The notes under the pieces: model-generated | The model's database searches: none | Told to the model about the DNA's origin: nothing | The model's input: only the letters and a program-made list of their open reading frames with translations | Shown here: piece by piece, positions 44,665-58,810 of the stretch | Position numbering within the stretch: position 1 is the first letter of the stretch | Layout of the letters: the number at the start of each line of letters is the position of its first letter | Assembly: GCA_026419785.1 (NCBI GenBank) | Contig: JAODTK010005632.1 | Coordinates: 62,001 to 126,000, forward strand | Direction: 5' to 3' | Length of the DNA stretch: 64,000 nucleotides | From: Sclerodactyla briareus | Taxonomy: Eukaryota; Echinodermata; Holothuroidea; Dendrochirotida; Sclerodactylidae | Program-made: the position numbers and the translations under genes

Positions 44665-46331
44665 GCCTACGTGACGCCACACGTGCTGATTTACGTAGTG
44701 GTCAGCACTACTCAGTTATATATTATTTTTTAAGTTCGCCTCCCTTCCTCTATTAAATGGGCTAGTAATCATGTTATTTTCCAATTTTATACATGAGATG
44801 CACAATTTATAGCGTTAGAATATGCTAACGGCAAGGCAATATACCGAATTTCGGAATAGTTCACTAATTATATTCAAACTTCTTTGATTACAAGATAAAA
44901 GCTGAGCAAACGACACGTACCACGATAATAACTATATAGGGTAGCTTTAATTTAAATCAGGCATATGTTTGTACAGATACGGTCACCTGGAAGAAACAGC
45001 AATCATCATATATAATACTTTTATCTTATATTGTTTAAAACAAGCAAATTTTCTGTTAATGTCAAGTGTAGCCCCGGCCCTCTATGAAGAGTAATGAGAG
45101 AGTGTAACGTACTCCATGACTGCTATGAACGCTGTGCTCTGATGATAAGTGTATGACGTTTTTTTTTTTCATTCCCCCTTGAATCATTCATATGTCTGCA
45201 CAGTTGTAACAATTTTTTTGGGAGCCTCTTAGACCGCTAAGCAATTCATAAGCAGAATATAAAGTCAGTTCTAGACTTGGCTAATGCCACATCGTATAAC
45301 CATCGTCAACTAGCGGCGCTTGAAGTCCCTCTCCACTTGCGGCACTGTAGCCTAGTAGTTTCCTATTTGTTGTTGTACTAAGCTATCTCCGAGGCTCGAA
45401 ACAAGAAAATGTTCCGTATAACAACCGGGAGACACGTGATTTTGAACTTTTCCATAGACTAGCATTTCACTGGGCGGGTACTCTTATCTCCTGAACCAAT
45501 CGCTCTTGATTTGTTTTTACTGCAGTGTCCTGGGTAACGTAGAAAACACCCCTAAATGTTAAATAATCTGGGAACAAACTGTTCGAGATTAATCTTTATA
45601 TATTCCGCAAACAGTGAGTGGATGTTATTCAATTGCACCGTAGATCAAATGTGCTCCATGTGTGATTTTTCTTCGGATTTGACGACTTGATGGATGTGAC
45701 TGTCATCAATCCTTAAACAACATGAAAGTCAGTTCAAGGTCACAGCAGTCAACTACTTAGTTGTGCAATAAACGTGCAGTAAATTGGGCTTGTTTCACTT
45801 GCACTTCTCCTCTCTGTTGAAATAAGAATAATATTATTTAGAAATGCGAGGCCAACAAACACGTTGTGTTGTCACCTCTTTCAGTACATATGAAACGGCA
45901 TCGAATACTTTTTCTTCCTTGATACGATCAAACATATACATTCCAAAAAAAACTCGGTCGCGTAGTTGTGAATTATTTCGGTTTTTGACAATCATCTCTG
46001 GCCAATATTTTTTACAGTTTTAGTTTTCTAATTCAACGTTTCCAAGCACTACCTTACATGACCGGTGTAGTTCTGCATAGGCTATTGTCACAAACAAGAC
46101 ATATATTCCCTACTGTCTCACGATAATAGACGTCGGAAAAGACAAATCCCCCAATAAAATACATGTGAGTTTCCAGGATTATTTAACCAGGACATGGTTT
46201 GGGTATGTACCTCCGCACAAAGTGTTTGGTAGGGCAATTCTCTTAGTAGGATGTGAACATACATGCAGCGTTATCTGCTGAAAGATATAGTTCGAATATT
46301 TGTGAGACTTTAGTTACAGTAAATACCACTG

Positions 46332-46437
46332 ATAGTATAGTATAGTATAGTATAGTATAGTATAGTTATAGTATAGTATAGTATAGTATAGTATGTATAG
46401 TATAGTATAGTATAGTATAGTATAGTATGGTATAGTA
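46332..46437. repeat. TATAG pentanucleotide satellite
   Basis: About 20 units of TATAG with two small irregularities. Confidence 0.95.
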
Positions 46438-46523
46438 AACCCAAAAGTATGTTTTGCACTGAATGACTAAGGATTAATTGTATTCTATTCAATTACTCTC
46501 AATGGATTTTATTCCAGGCCTAA

Positions 46524-46547
46524 TTTTTTTTTTTTTTTTTTTTTTTT
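46524..46547. repeat. T24 homopolymer
   Basis: An uninterrupted run of 24 T; it may be the tail of a minus-strand retroposon. Confidence 0.9.
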
Positions 46548-49500
46548 AGGGATTCAATTGACAAAATGAGATTGCCAAGAGTTGCCTTAACCGGAAAACA
46601 AACTGCTTGAATGAAGATTGAGATAAATAGTTCACTCAATTGGTGTTTTACAATTTGAAATGTGCTCGTTGCATATTGCATGAATACACTAATCGTTTTA
46701 TTCTGGTTCCTGACTGTTAATTTCAGTTGCTAAGAAATGTATTCATGCTGGATCCTGTTTCTTTAAGGTATATCAAATGAGGGAGGTAGTGATACGAATA
46801 CTTTCCATTATGCAATGGACCCATCTCTTCATTTTACACTGATTCACACGGCCGGCACGAGGAATAACGTGTTATCCAGGCCTCCAAGATTGGGATGTGT
46901 CCGCCTCGGAATGGCTACTGCTCAATTGAGGAATACAAGTGAAACGAGTGTCAATCGACATCATGCTATACCTATACCGTATAATGTATTCCAATTCATC
47001 ATGTTAAAATTGTTATCTGAGCTAACCCTCATTCACACCGTCGCTGAGGACGCACAGTCAATCATCCTTACATCAGGGCGCCCATACCTGTCCTTACAGA
47101 CGTTAACCGATATTGATGATTACACACGCCGATATCAACCTCGAGATGTTCGTCAGGCGTACTCTTAGAGCCAAGAATCTGTACAGAGATGACTGAATTA
47201 CAGTGAAGTAAAATAGACATGGAAAATGAACACAAATAATGTGTCGCTTGTCTAATGTTCGACAGCATACCAAGCCTACGTATTATTTAGTGTCATCTAC
47301 CCAATGGGTAGCTCAAGTGACCGTATTCGTGCTTCAAGCTTTGTTAATATAAGGCGGTCACAATATGACCAGGTAGTTAATACTCATGAGGCCATGTCTA
47401 TGAGCCCGTCCATTCGAAGGTCTTAGGGGTGTTCACATGAAGGTATCGAAAAAGTTTTCACGCCCCTCACTAAATTCACAGAGTCAGTTATATGAAAGTA
47501 GCGGCAAATAATTCATTTAACTGCAATATGAAGACAATATATTGTCCGTAGTAGAGGTTCGAGTTCGATAATTATGCAAGGACAATTATCAGAATGTAAC
47601 AAACTGTATTGTATATGTAACCCAGGCAAGGTAGCTGCCTATTCACAACGATCAGGACTGATGTTGGCATTTACACAGCATAGCCCATCTATGTTTATTT
47701 TACCTTTTTCCCGAATATTTTATAAGAGATTGATAGGCATTTATGACGAAAGTTTAGTTTGGGTAAACATTATGACTCAAACCGACAAACAAAACGGTCC
47801 TTTATTAACGAATATGACACGCCTAAGGTTTGATGGTACTTAACAATGACGGTGGCTGCCTATGCACGGTACCATCGCGGGTTATTGTAGAGAGAACTGC
47901 AGCACGATACAGAGTGTAACATCAATAAGAGGTGGGATGGGGTGCCCGAACTAGACAACGTGTGTGGTCTTTGAAATTCTAGCTTAAACTGGCTGGAGCT
48001 GCGAAGCTATATGCAATGAAAAGCACGTATAACTAAGCACGACGAAACGATGTAGACATTTTTAAAGTATGGATGAGTTGAATTGTATTGAAGATTTCTT
48101 CAAATAAAAATCAAAGAGTGGTTTACTACGTGGTTCAGCATTGGCGGTTATTAAGTTCGCAGTTGCTGTTACTAATCGTATTGTATGAGGATTCCCATTA
48201 ATTTTCAAAAAATAGCCCAATATCAGGACCGGGGCCCTTGGATATGAGCACGCGTCACATGAACTATAGGACAATAGGGGGTTCCGAATCAAGACCCGAT
48301 CCACTACTGATTAAAGGACCATGTATAACTCCAACAATGCAATACCAATACTCTCAGTATATGTTCTCAAAAGAAGCATGAGAGTAGGCTCTATAATACA
48401 GCGCAGTGTTACTGACAAAAATACCGTAACAACGTTTGGCAAACACAGGTGAAAAACCATATCAATCTAGCTATGACTATATAGACACGAGAGGAAATTG
48501 GACTATAGCTGCGATAACAGGTGAGTTCAACTACGGTAGTTAGCACGTCATATACCGTCATAGGCATGGAAACCGCAATAAGATCTCGCAAATAGACTTG
48601 TTCAGGCAAAAAATCCAGAAACGTGCCTATTTAAGCTGATGAGATTTTTAGGAAAAACAATCAAATAGGTGATTCTAGAAGATAATTTTGTGCTGGATGT
48701 GAATATCTCGTTTGTGTTTCTCAAATTGGCCTATTGGCCAATAATTAGGGTCAAGATTCCTGATGTCGATAATTTGCTTTCCTTTCAATATCTTATACAA
48801 CACTGAAATTATTCGAATAGAAGTTTCACACAACAATATGCCCTGATTGTCAGCATAGGCAATTCCAATCTAAGTACATGTTTCGTGTAGCCTATATCGT
48901 GTGACCTACAACTCGAAGGTTAAGAATTGGCATGCATAAAAACAGGCAGGCTTAAGATAATTGAGAGATAAACCGTTTTCCTCCCTGAGATTACAGATTT
49001 GCATGCATTTGTATGAACGCCCCACCCACTATAACTCACTATACAGCTGGCCTTTCATTTTCCCTAAAACTTTTTTTCGATCTCACTAGAAGAAAAAACT
49101 ATGCCGGAAAGCAATAATTGAACGAGAGAAAGAGAAAAAAAAAATCATGTACGTGGATCCTCTAATTAATTATAGGGATATCGTGAGTATAGGGATCACG
49201 ACCGGAGAAAAGTCATTGTCGGTAACCTACAATCCTCAGTGTACAAAATAGATGGGACAAATCGATTCCCCCGACCAACGTTGCATGGGGGTAGAAGGGG
49301 GGCCAGGTATACGATGTTAACTCTATTCGCGTGTGGAGTATACTTGTAGTATCCCATCGTCTCCTTGTCCAGTATTGGCTGAGCTCTGTACAAGAGTTTG
49401 GGCCCAGGATGTTTGGGTTTGGGTTTGGTTCTGCTGTCTACATCAAGAGGACGGTATCGTACGAGCATTCTTCGAACAAGAAAACCCCCCCTGAAAGATC

Positions 49501-50508
49501 CGTTTTTTATTGTGAAAATATGTCACCGATGGCCAGGTCACGGGTGCTGTATTGATCTCGGAAGACTGTTGCCGTTACAGTATACACCTCATACAGGCAG
49601 GTTATAAAAAACATTTCCTTGGTTAACGGCTCGAAATACATCATCTTATATATTGGTGTGACGCTTAGCATCCGAGTGGGCTCCGCTTTCCCGAGCACAT
49701 TCGAAATAGACTTTGGGGAATAGGGAGGGGGCCAAGATTGGGAGATTCTGGTCCGCGCATGGTTATGATCCGGGTACATTGAACAGAGGTCGAGACCAGG
49801 CCTTTATTAGTGCTAAATCCAAAGGACGTTGTCGCACCACATTCTGTTTTTTTCCATTCAAATGATATAGATAGGTTAATATTATGACACATCAACACGT
49901 ATGCCTCATATACATCAGACAGTGCATGTCCCCCACGTCGGTTGTCTTATGCGACATACAGAATTGTCCTACAAGGTTTCGTGAGCTGGAGTGTTTGCAT
50001 TTGCACATGATAGATCCCAACTCCACACCAGTGTATTTCGCTTTAACAGTATTTGTACATTAATTCCAGCCCAATCAATTCAGAACAGGTATAATGGAGC
50101 CAGCATTGGGACAGTGTTTGGGGTGGTGGTATCAACAGGCATACATAATATTTGGTGTAAGACCGAGGCTTTCCAGCTTTCCAGTTTCAAGCAGATCAAA
50201 TTGGTAATAACACACATTCGATACGCCCAGACCCTGTTCCTGATCCAGCCAATGATCTTGTGGTTAGCAACCTAATGCACTACTCCCTTCTCTCAACATA
50301 CAATAGTGTATATTTCTTCACGATATCGTGAATTATTACTATCCAACTCATGACACTTGTATTTATTGCATTACACCATGTGCTACAAAAATGCGCTGAA
50401 ATCCATCTTATTGTTCTTAATGTTGCCTCCTGGAATATATAGGTTCTGAAGAAGGGTTTTGCATATAACATGAAACCAGCTTCATTTGTTTCATTGTTAT
50501 TTCCTCAG

Positions 50509-50585
50509 ATTTTGGCTTCGCAACAAGCCGCCTGATGTCCCCCCAGGGAGGATTCCTCCAATTCCGAAGCAAAGAGGGTTACAAG
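50509..50585 (+). CDS. candidate internal exon, family uncertain
   Basis: A 77-base block lies between TTATTTCCTCAG and AAG|GTGTGT and is open in two frames. One frame, after a carried-over G, reads DFGFATSRLMSPQGGFLQFR and could recall a protein-kinase DFG/activation-loop exon. The other reads FWLRNKPPDVPPGRIPPIPK, proline-rich. No catalytic-loop exon upstream and no APE-type exon downstream was found, so neither reading is secure. Confidence 0.25.
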
Positions 50586-53500
50586 GTGTGTATCGACCCT
50601 TCTGACGTTTATATGCTTCATTTATTCTATGTTGCTCAGATGTAACTACGACAAATATCAGCCATTCAGGCCGCCAACTAACTTGAGGCTTGTTTTGAAG
50701 GCCAATGTGCAGTCGATCCTTGGATGGTAATGATTGTTTTCACTTTATTTACTAATTCTCTTATAAAAACTATTGGATCACTGCATGTATACAGATGGGT
50801 GCTCGATATTTTTTGCTGATTCATGAATACAAAGGGTGACTGAAGATGAGAATATAACAATTGGTTTAATTGTTCACTCGGAGTAAGTGTAAGTTAGGTA
50901 TATAGAGTACGAACTCACAGTATAATCGGTCGGCGTGCCAACATGATGGTCGTTACAAGAGTGTCGCTGTAACCCGGTTATGTTTATATACTTTAGACCG
51001 TTAACTAACCTTGGACAGGTTTGGTTGGATCAGTTTCGGCGTTAGTTTCAAAATATGTTGACACACAGCTCAACAGGTCATATTTAATATTCTACTCGGA
51101 GAATCATCCTGCTGCAAAGCCACTCTATACTTAGTGTCTCAAAGATACCTAGTAGGTCGTTGCGCCTCCACCTAGTGTTATATGACGATTTGTGGTGGAT
51201 AGGCCAATACCGACGTGCATCATTCATGCTTCTGTCATAAAAATGAAGGTCAATCAAAATTATTAATATTAGGTAATGGTCAGTTTGAGAGAGATCCTCT
51301 TATGTCATAATTCGATAGCTTGGCACACATGATATTTAAATAACTATTGTCCAGTGCTCCTTAAATGTGAAACAAATGCTTGAGAAGAAGTGGTATTATG
51401 ACGGAGCAGGCGCTATATCACAATCAATGCGACTCAGCTGTAACAGGAGTTTAGACAAAAACTACAGGAATAGTACAAGCTGAATCCATCGACCTATTCT
51501 TACGGAATTTTGCTAATCCGATTATTACTGGGTTGACATGTGAATGCGACGAAATACTATGATGGTAATTTGACATTTATAAATGAGAAAAGCATTGTTT
51601 ATTTGCGTGATGAAATTATTAACTTGAATAACTCAATGGTTCTTTTAACAAGTAGATAACTTTACTGTAAACAATACGATATAAATCATAGTGTAGTGAT
51701 AATTACACTCATAACGAAACGCGTAGGCATTCTTGACTGCGCGCCGTTTCTAAAGAGTAAATATCTACTGAGGTCAACAGAGGCCGACCCAATTGGAATC
51801 ATGCGCACGTGATACGAATTGATACCAAGGTTGACTAATGATGAAATTTTCGAATCTCAGAAGACGTGATTTTCATACCACGATAAGCTATTGGAGAAGA
51901 AGGTAGAGTTAGATTATGGTGTTATTTTTCTGCGTTATCTATGAAAAACAATGTAATGGTTGATCCGAGCTTAGACACGAATCAGACGCGGTGTCATTGC
52001 TACAAACACGACTTATATTTCAATACTGCCACAGTCATGGGGTTTACGTCGAATACTGCTACAACCATGCAGCGGCAAAGTCAAACATTTCTACACCATT
52101 CGAGGAAGTCGCCAGTTCCATTAGAAAGCAATACTCACGACGTTTTCATCCTCTGTTTAGTTCGGTGGGGAGGAGTAGGTACTCTCGACCATCAGCTTGA
52201 TCTCACGGATGGGCAATGGAAGGTTAGGTTAGGTATTTTGAAGCAGAGAAGTGATGGATTATTCAAAAACGTCCTAGCCCCAATATGTACCTGACAAATG
52301 TTCAAACTCGCATCATAGTCAGTCAGAGCTCTACTGACTAAGCTAATCAGCCTCACTCATATATTATTCCCGTTGCTACAACGAGTGTATAAAAATTAGT
52401 TTTTTTTTCAAAAGTCTGTAGTATTCGCAAAATGGATCTATAGGACCACGTCACCAGAGGGGGTTGACTATGCTATACACCGTGTACATGTACGTCGAGT
52501 CAAAAAGGACATGCTAGTGGCCGATTGCTTGATCACGATAAATGCAATGCTAATCGTTTTTTTTCAGTCAGGGTTTATATTGTAGTGTCTTCATCAATCA
52601 ACACCCAATCATGTGACATTGTAATGAAATGTCAACGGTAGCGAGGAGCTGCGAGGATGAGGCGACCCCGAGACGACTCAACTAACTGTACAGCCTTAAA
52701 CCAATGGGCACTGGACAATTCTTTTAATGCTATAACGTCTCTGGTGGGCTTAATAACACTGTTGTCAACGTTTAGGTTACGTGATTCAGAAACTATGCAT
52801 TTGCAAACTTCCGATGACTGGAAGAAGCGTACTGAAACGGGGCGAAATAGTTCCTACACGGATCATATACATATATGCCGTGACAAGGCAAATCGTTCCA
52901 GTAATAATTATTCAATAACTGAGAAAGCATTGGTGTGTTAAGCATTCATTGCAAAGTCAAATGATGGTGATGAGACAGAGGGCTTTATTTCTGTTGCCAA
53001 CAAAAGACGGAAAATATAGTCCTGGGTAGTTCCGTCATTTCCTCGAACCAACATAAGCGAACACAGACATATGAAGTTACCCTGGTCCAATGATCGCGTT
53101 GAAATTAAAATTTAGAATTGATTATTCCACATTTGTTACGCAGTTTGAAAATTAGATAATAGGCTATATTTTTCTGTCAGAAATTTAGGATGCTACAAAA
53201 GGGACACGGCAGCAACAGGGAGGATATGTGGCCCCTGAACGAATACATTGATGCTTTGCCCTGGAAAGGAAATGAAATAAAAATCATAAGAAGATAACGA
53301 GAAGTGATTGTACTATCGGTACTAGTCAGATAGTTGTTTTTAGGGCAAGGGACCTCAAAGTTGGTGATAAAAGAAAAATCCTGGAACTGATTGACAGTCG
53401 ACCAATACTTGACAATAATATGACAAAGAATATTAAGACAGTCTGTAAACGAGAACTGGAACATAAACGCGGATACTTACGGAATTGAAACGAACGACAA

Positions 53501-53842
53501 ACGGCCACCATGTAGAACAGCTAACCCTGAATTGAGCCAAGGGGGAGTATTTGGAGAAGAAAAAATACCCTAAAGAAGACTAGTGGCATTGTATTCTTTA
53601 GGTTTACTTTTATGAGAGGGAATATCACTATCAATAGAAGTCAAGCAGACTGCTACTATTGGAACAAACCTCAACAACCCGTATGTATCACGACATTGAT
53701 ACATTTTGTGTGTTATGAAGCAGTTGGCTGGTAATGAAAGCGCCACTGATGTGAATCGTTGGTAAAATTATTTCCCATGTAGTGGTTTTTTGTATACATT
53801 AAGTTATACATGTATACAGACATCATTACTCTTCCTCATTAC
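50586..53842. other. non-coding, nothing recognised
   Basis: Open frames at 51941-52294, 52657-52941 and 53177-53464 lack domains and splice context. No repeats of note. Confidence 0.35.
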
Positions 53843-54152
53843 GCAGGCGCGGTTCCTAGAGGAAATATTTCGGGGGGCTAATTGTTTTGTAGACTATCTA
53901 AGCGAGCGCGCCACCATAGGTTGGGCGCGTAGCGTACAATAATTTTTTTAAAATCTCCAGATCACCGGAAACCGCCCTCTCTCGCTTCCATCTGGGTTTT
54001 GGATAATCCTCTCCCATTTAGAGCATTACTCAATTATTATTATAATTAAATTAAATAGATCACATCGAGGATTTTTTTTTTTTTGGGGGGGGGGGCCTTG
54101 GGGGATTTTGGGGGGGGCTGAAGCCCCCCTACCCCCCCGTAACCGCGCCTGC
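53843..54152. mobile_element. 310-bp MITE with inverted ends and 7-bp target duplication
   Basis: The left end GCAGGCGCGGTT is the exact reverse complement of the right end AACCGCGCCTGC. The 7-base sequence TCATTAC occurs directly outside both ends (53836-53842 and 54153-54159). The interior is non-coding with T, G and C homopolymers near the right end. The autonomous family cannot be named from this alone. Confidence 0.85.
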
Positions 54153-57100
54153 TCATTACATAAGAAGCATAACATTGAAAACAATGCATTGAACAGTTTC
54201 ACTTGGCTGCTTGAGGAAGCAGTAGCTGGTAATGCCTGTATGGAAGCGACGTCGTGTAGTATACTTTTTGTTACAAACATTACAATTAGTGATTTATTGA
54301 ATATAGGTAGGAAATGTTAACAACTCTTCGTCTGATAAGAACAAAACGATTTTGTAAAATATACCTAAATTAAGAAGCCTTAGGACATTGTCGTCTGGCA
54401 GCAAATGGCGAGCAAGCGACGGCATCTTTCACATGACGTCACGCCAAACCGGCCTCGGTGCAATCATTATCAATAATGTATATCGCACAAAGAAATGTCA
54501 ATAACACAAGAACAGGGACGTATAAACTGAACTTTTATGTTTGAGGGAGTACGTCTATCCTTTTGGTACGTTTTGAAGCACTATGTTGCCATCTCGAGTG
54601 TTAGTTTGAGCTTCCTCCAAATACACATCATACTCAACGGCACAGTCCATTATTCCTCGGGTGTGCTGAGACGATAATGTCTCTTTCATGAGCTTTTTGC
54701 CCCCCCCCCTGTTTGTCCTCCGAGCCAATATATCACTCGACGGTTCAAATGCGTTGCTCAAATCTGTCTGAGGTATAATGTACAATATAGTTTTGATGCG
54801 ACTTATCGAATTCACTCGCGTGAGAGACGAAATAGCATTTTTTTTTCTATTGATGTCATAGTATATTATTGTAACTTGATGTAGCGTGCCTATCTTGAGA
54901 GGTTTTCCTGAGCTTTTCCCAGAATAATTTGCAACAGTCTTAAATTGGGAATAGTATACTCAGTACCATAATTGGTACTTTCGATAGCCTGGGTTTTACC
55001 GGAATAATACCTATGCACGTGAGGGGGGGTTCTCTTCTATTCCTGTTTTCAGGGCAGATTTTGCTGACCAAAGACTTGAACAGAAGTCTCTCTGCATTGT
55101 TGCGCGGCAGACACTTTTGCAACTAACATGGAAAATGTTTCACATCATCACAACATTTCCCTAAGAAAAAGACCAAGGTAATGACATTCCAACTAGTCTC
55201 ATATAGGTACAGTACACTTGTGTGAAATGCTTCAATTGGACGGTTTTCAGCTGCAGAGCAGTGTTTATTACTGGTGTTGTCACGGAGCTGGTACATTAAT
55301 TGACGTCCACTTTATTGAAGAAAAATGCAGCAGTCCTCCCAGAATTCTCTATTGCCCGCATGCATTCATGCATGTACGAATTCCGAACATAAAAACAACT
55401 GACAAACCATATATATCATAATTTTGCTGTGTCCAGCCTATGAGGAAAGGTTTAGAGTTTTCGTCGAAGTTCTTAAATATTTTGGTTAGGGCCGTATTGT
55501 CACTGTTTTTACTTCGATATTTTTGTTGACTTTTCATGTTCACATATAGTTAGTTCTATTATAATAATGTATGATAAAGTTGGACATGAAAATACAGGAA
55601 TGATACCGGAGTTGTAATGACATGAGATCGGTAGGGTGGCTGTACTCCCTCTGAATAAGACCAAGCAATCATACATACACAGTACGGCCCCGAGTGGAAC
55701 TATACAAAGAAAAAGTGACTACTCGCTTGTAACCTCCTGGTATTTCATTGTAACCTTTAGTTTATACTTTATGTTATATTTTCTTGTTTTCTACTATATA
55801 AATTGATTAGTAATTGATGAAATGACTTACAGGAAAACCATGTACATTCCTGAAAATGGATCAAAGCGTAGTAATCTGCGGAATTAATTCCATCAATGTG
55901 CCAAGAACTATCATGAACGAAAACACTGTCATTCTCAATAAAGAGTTCATGAAAACGATACTTACAGCCCGTTTCGCACGTTTCCATCGATACATTTTAG
56001 AACAACAAGGAAAAAGCAAAAAATGTTAGAAAATGTGGTCAGGATCATATTCTCAATATGGGAGATCAACCACGGTTATTGACTCGAAATAGTCGGGGTG
56101 ACGCACACTAACACCTATTTCAATGATCTTTTCAACTCTGTCAACTTGCTTAAGGAATAGAATGGAACCGGTGTGACTTTGCCTAAATACGTCTTTCTTC
56201 GACACAATATAAAACTGCCTGGAACCTTTCGGTGATAAGCAATGATTTGTCTATAGGTGGAATCTAAGAAGAAAATTTACACTCTTCACTGTAAATAGCC
56301 ACAATAGTAACCACCCCCCCCCGCACAACCCAACGGTAAAAAATCCATCTGAATAATTACTGCGGAATCAGTTCAGTCATTTTCTGTCATCCTCTCTTTC
56401 ATGTCTTTTGCTTCCTTGTAAATATGCCTCTGTTTTTAGTCATAGCCTACGATAAACATAAGTGGGTTCTAAAAGGTCTCGTTTAAACTTGTATTATGTA
56501 CCATGTTTGTATGCTTGAAGGTATAAGACCAAAAATAAATTGACTGAATTGAATAATTTCCCAAAGGACTGCTTCGCAAAAAAGAAAGTGCGGCCAATTG
56601 TTAGTTTATGTGTGTGTTTCTCCTTACAGCAAAAAATGCAACCTATACGATTAATCGTTTAGGAAATTTGAATATATCGTTGCCCTCAGAAGAAGAACAT
56701 AGGTCTTTTGTCTCTATGAAGTAGTGAGATGATCGTGTCCAGTCCTCCGTCGCCACCCTACAGCAGTGAAAAATGGGTAAAATGTCCTCAACAGGCAACA
56801 CATCAGTCGTCAAATAAATTCCCATGCGAACACGAGTAATGTTCCAGGGAGTTTGTGTCCGGCTATGTCCGAGTGACCGGACCTTGACCTAATGTCAGCC
56901 TCATTAAAGAAATCGGATGTGCTATAAAGTGGTCATCGCCGAGTGGTCATCGATACATGACTGAGTTTGTCTCCCATGATCTTAAAATTTTCGTAATCGG
57001 ATTCAAGAACATGTATATGTAGGACTGTATATGAGTCCAGACGAAAATGTGCATTGCCTAATTTATGTGATACTCCAAACTCATTTGAAATCTGATTATT

Positions 57101-57799
57101 AAATTCTTCAACATTATATGAAATTCTACGGAATGTAGTGCATGTTATCAGCAGCCGCACTAAGACCTTAACAACCCGTATTGCAGGGATATAGTGTTTT
57201 TACAGTTCATCACTGAGTGTATGTGTAGATTCTGGGGGGTTCCAGCACCTGTCAAACCCCACCCCCCCTCCACGCCGGTTCAACTCAATTTGCACAAGGC
57301 ATTTCCAACTTAATAGGAGGCGATAAACTGACTTTTATTGTGTTATCTTTCGTACCCTTTTCTTAGAAACGGGGAAAACGGAACCTTTCTTGAATGCGTG
57401 CTTAGAAGGAACACTCCATGGTAACAAAGTTGCCAGGAGGGGAATTAAACCTTTCAACATCAAACGGCATTAGGTACTTCATATTTGCTCACCGCCCTGT
57501 AGGTAGAGAATTTGTTAACATTTCTGATCATGCCGGCCAGCAAATGAATCTATGAGGGTATGGTTCCGTGCGTATGTGTGTGTGATGCGTCTCGGTTGTC
57601 TGTATATGTGGCGTGTGGCTTGTCACCTCTTCTCAGACAACGATATCTAAACGAACGCACAAAATGGCATCAAATTCGACATCCATTAGACCCGTGGCTT
57701 ACTCATGTGGTGAGGATGGAATCCCATTGCAGAGCAAGTCCAATAACTTGTCAGCAACGAATATAATGATGACAAGTAGATATGGGTTCATATAATCAA
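54153..57799. other. gene-poor region, nothing recognised
   Basis: Short open frames (55218-55421, 55769-55987, 56933-57160) have no recognised domain. C-rich runs occur at 54700-54709, 56312-56321 and 57260-57270. AATAAA at about 56534 has no associated gene. Confidence 0.35.
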
Positions 57800-58810
57800 T
57801 GGTGAGAATGAACCCTATTGCTTTTGGTGCCAGGTTCAAGGTCATTGGAAGGTCACCCATCGGGTAATCCTTCTATATCTTGGCCGCCACGAACCATTTC
57901 AGAGCAATGTTGAATGGATAGTTTCGTCGTCTAGGTGAAATCCAACTGGTAACCTACTTGACCTCATTGACCATTTTGAACTAATAGACCTAACAAACAA
58001 CCTTGTGACTTTCGGGGTCATTTTAACCGTGACGACCAAAGCACTTCACTGACGCCAAAAAACACGTTTATCACACGCTATTCCCAGATATGTCCTCTGT
58101 AAAAGGGGTGAAACAGCCTCTGAAAACACTGATAAATTTAAATTCTCACCTATATCTTGGCACGGAACATTTTAGGAGGTAGGAGTAATAGAGAGTTTTC
58201 GTTCGTCTAGATGAACTAAATCTGGTGACATACTTTGACTTCCTCTGAACCTTTGACCTCATCGAACCTCATGACTCTGTGAATTTGGTCAGATAAGTTC
58301 AATTGCAATGAGTCTCTGTAAGAAGGCGACGAAAAAGCTTGACAAGTGATTGCATTGTGTTAGTTGTAGATGGGGGTCACTTGGCAAAACAGCAAAATAT
58401 CGGTCAGCATGCTAAAACGCTAAAACGAAGCCCATACTTGGTATGCGTGTTTTGGGGTCAGGTCCGAGGTCAGCAGGAATCAGAATATGGCAAATCCTGA
58501 AACACAAAAACAAGTCCAGAATGCTTGATCTGATCGGGCTTCGATTTGGTTTTCTAGCATGATTCTTATGAGGAGTTCGAGAAGCCTCCTCCTTTTTGTT
58601 GTAGATAGCAGTCATGTTACTTGAAAAAGACACACATTTGTGAATATTTGATATTCTGGCCCAATTCAGCTTTATCGGGTAAAAACAATAACTCGACCAG
58701 TTGTGGAAGGCTCAAGCTCATACTCATGTTTCTATTGATAAGGAACAAAGGTCCTAAGTTTTCAAGTGGAATTCAGGGTCATTTTGGAGGTCAGAGGTCA
58801 CGTTAACAAT
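57800..58810. repeat. degenerate tandem repeat rich in AGGTCA/TGACCT
   Basis: Related phrases recur every few hundred bases: TTCAAGGTCATTGGAAGGTC (about 57835), CTATATCTTGGC (57881 and 58151), TTTGACCTCATCGAACCTC (58252), TTGGGGTCAGGTCCGAGGTC (58451) and GGGTCATTTTGGAGGTCA (58776). These look like old tandem units of about 230-300 bp. No coding signal. Confidence 0.5.
58788..58800 (+). promoter_or_regulatory. perfect DR1 nuclear-receptor-type site
   Basis: AGGTCAGAGGTCA is two consensus half-sites spaced by one base, the DR1 arrangement bound by RXR/HNF4-type receptors. It lies in a repeat that is rich in AGGTCA, so it may simply be part of the repeat unit. Confidence 0.3.

Larger units (their letters stand above)
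44665..50508. other. gene-poor region, nothing recognised
   Basis: A 117-codon plus-strand frame (46815-47168) and an 89-codon frame (47574-47843) have no recognised domain and no splice context. On the minus strand, 49196-49898 is largely open across two or three frames with a protein-like composition, but no family was recognised. Confidence 0.4.

Noticed and set aside
46815-47168. 117-codon plus-strand open frame
   Set aside because: No recognisable family, no flanking splice sites and no neighbouring exon-like blocks.
50509-50585. Naming the exon as a tyrosine kinase activation loop
   Set aside because: DFG is only three residues, the block is open in a second frame, and no other kinase motif was found around it.
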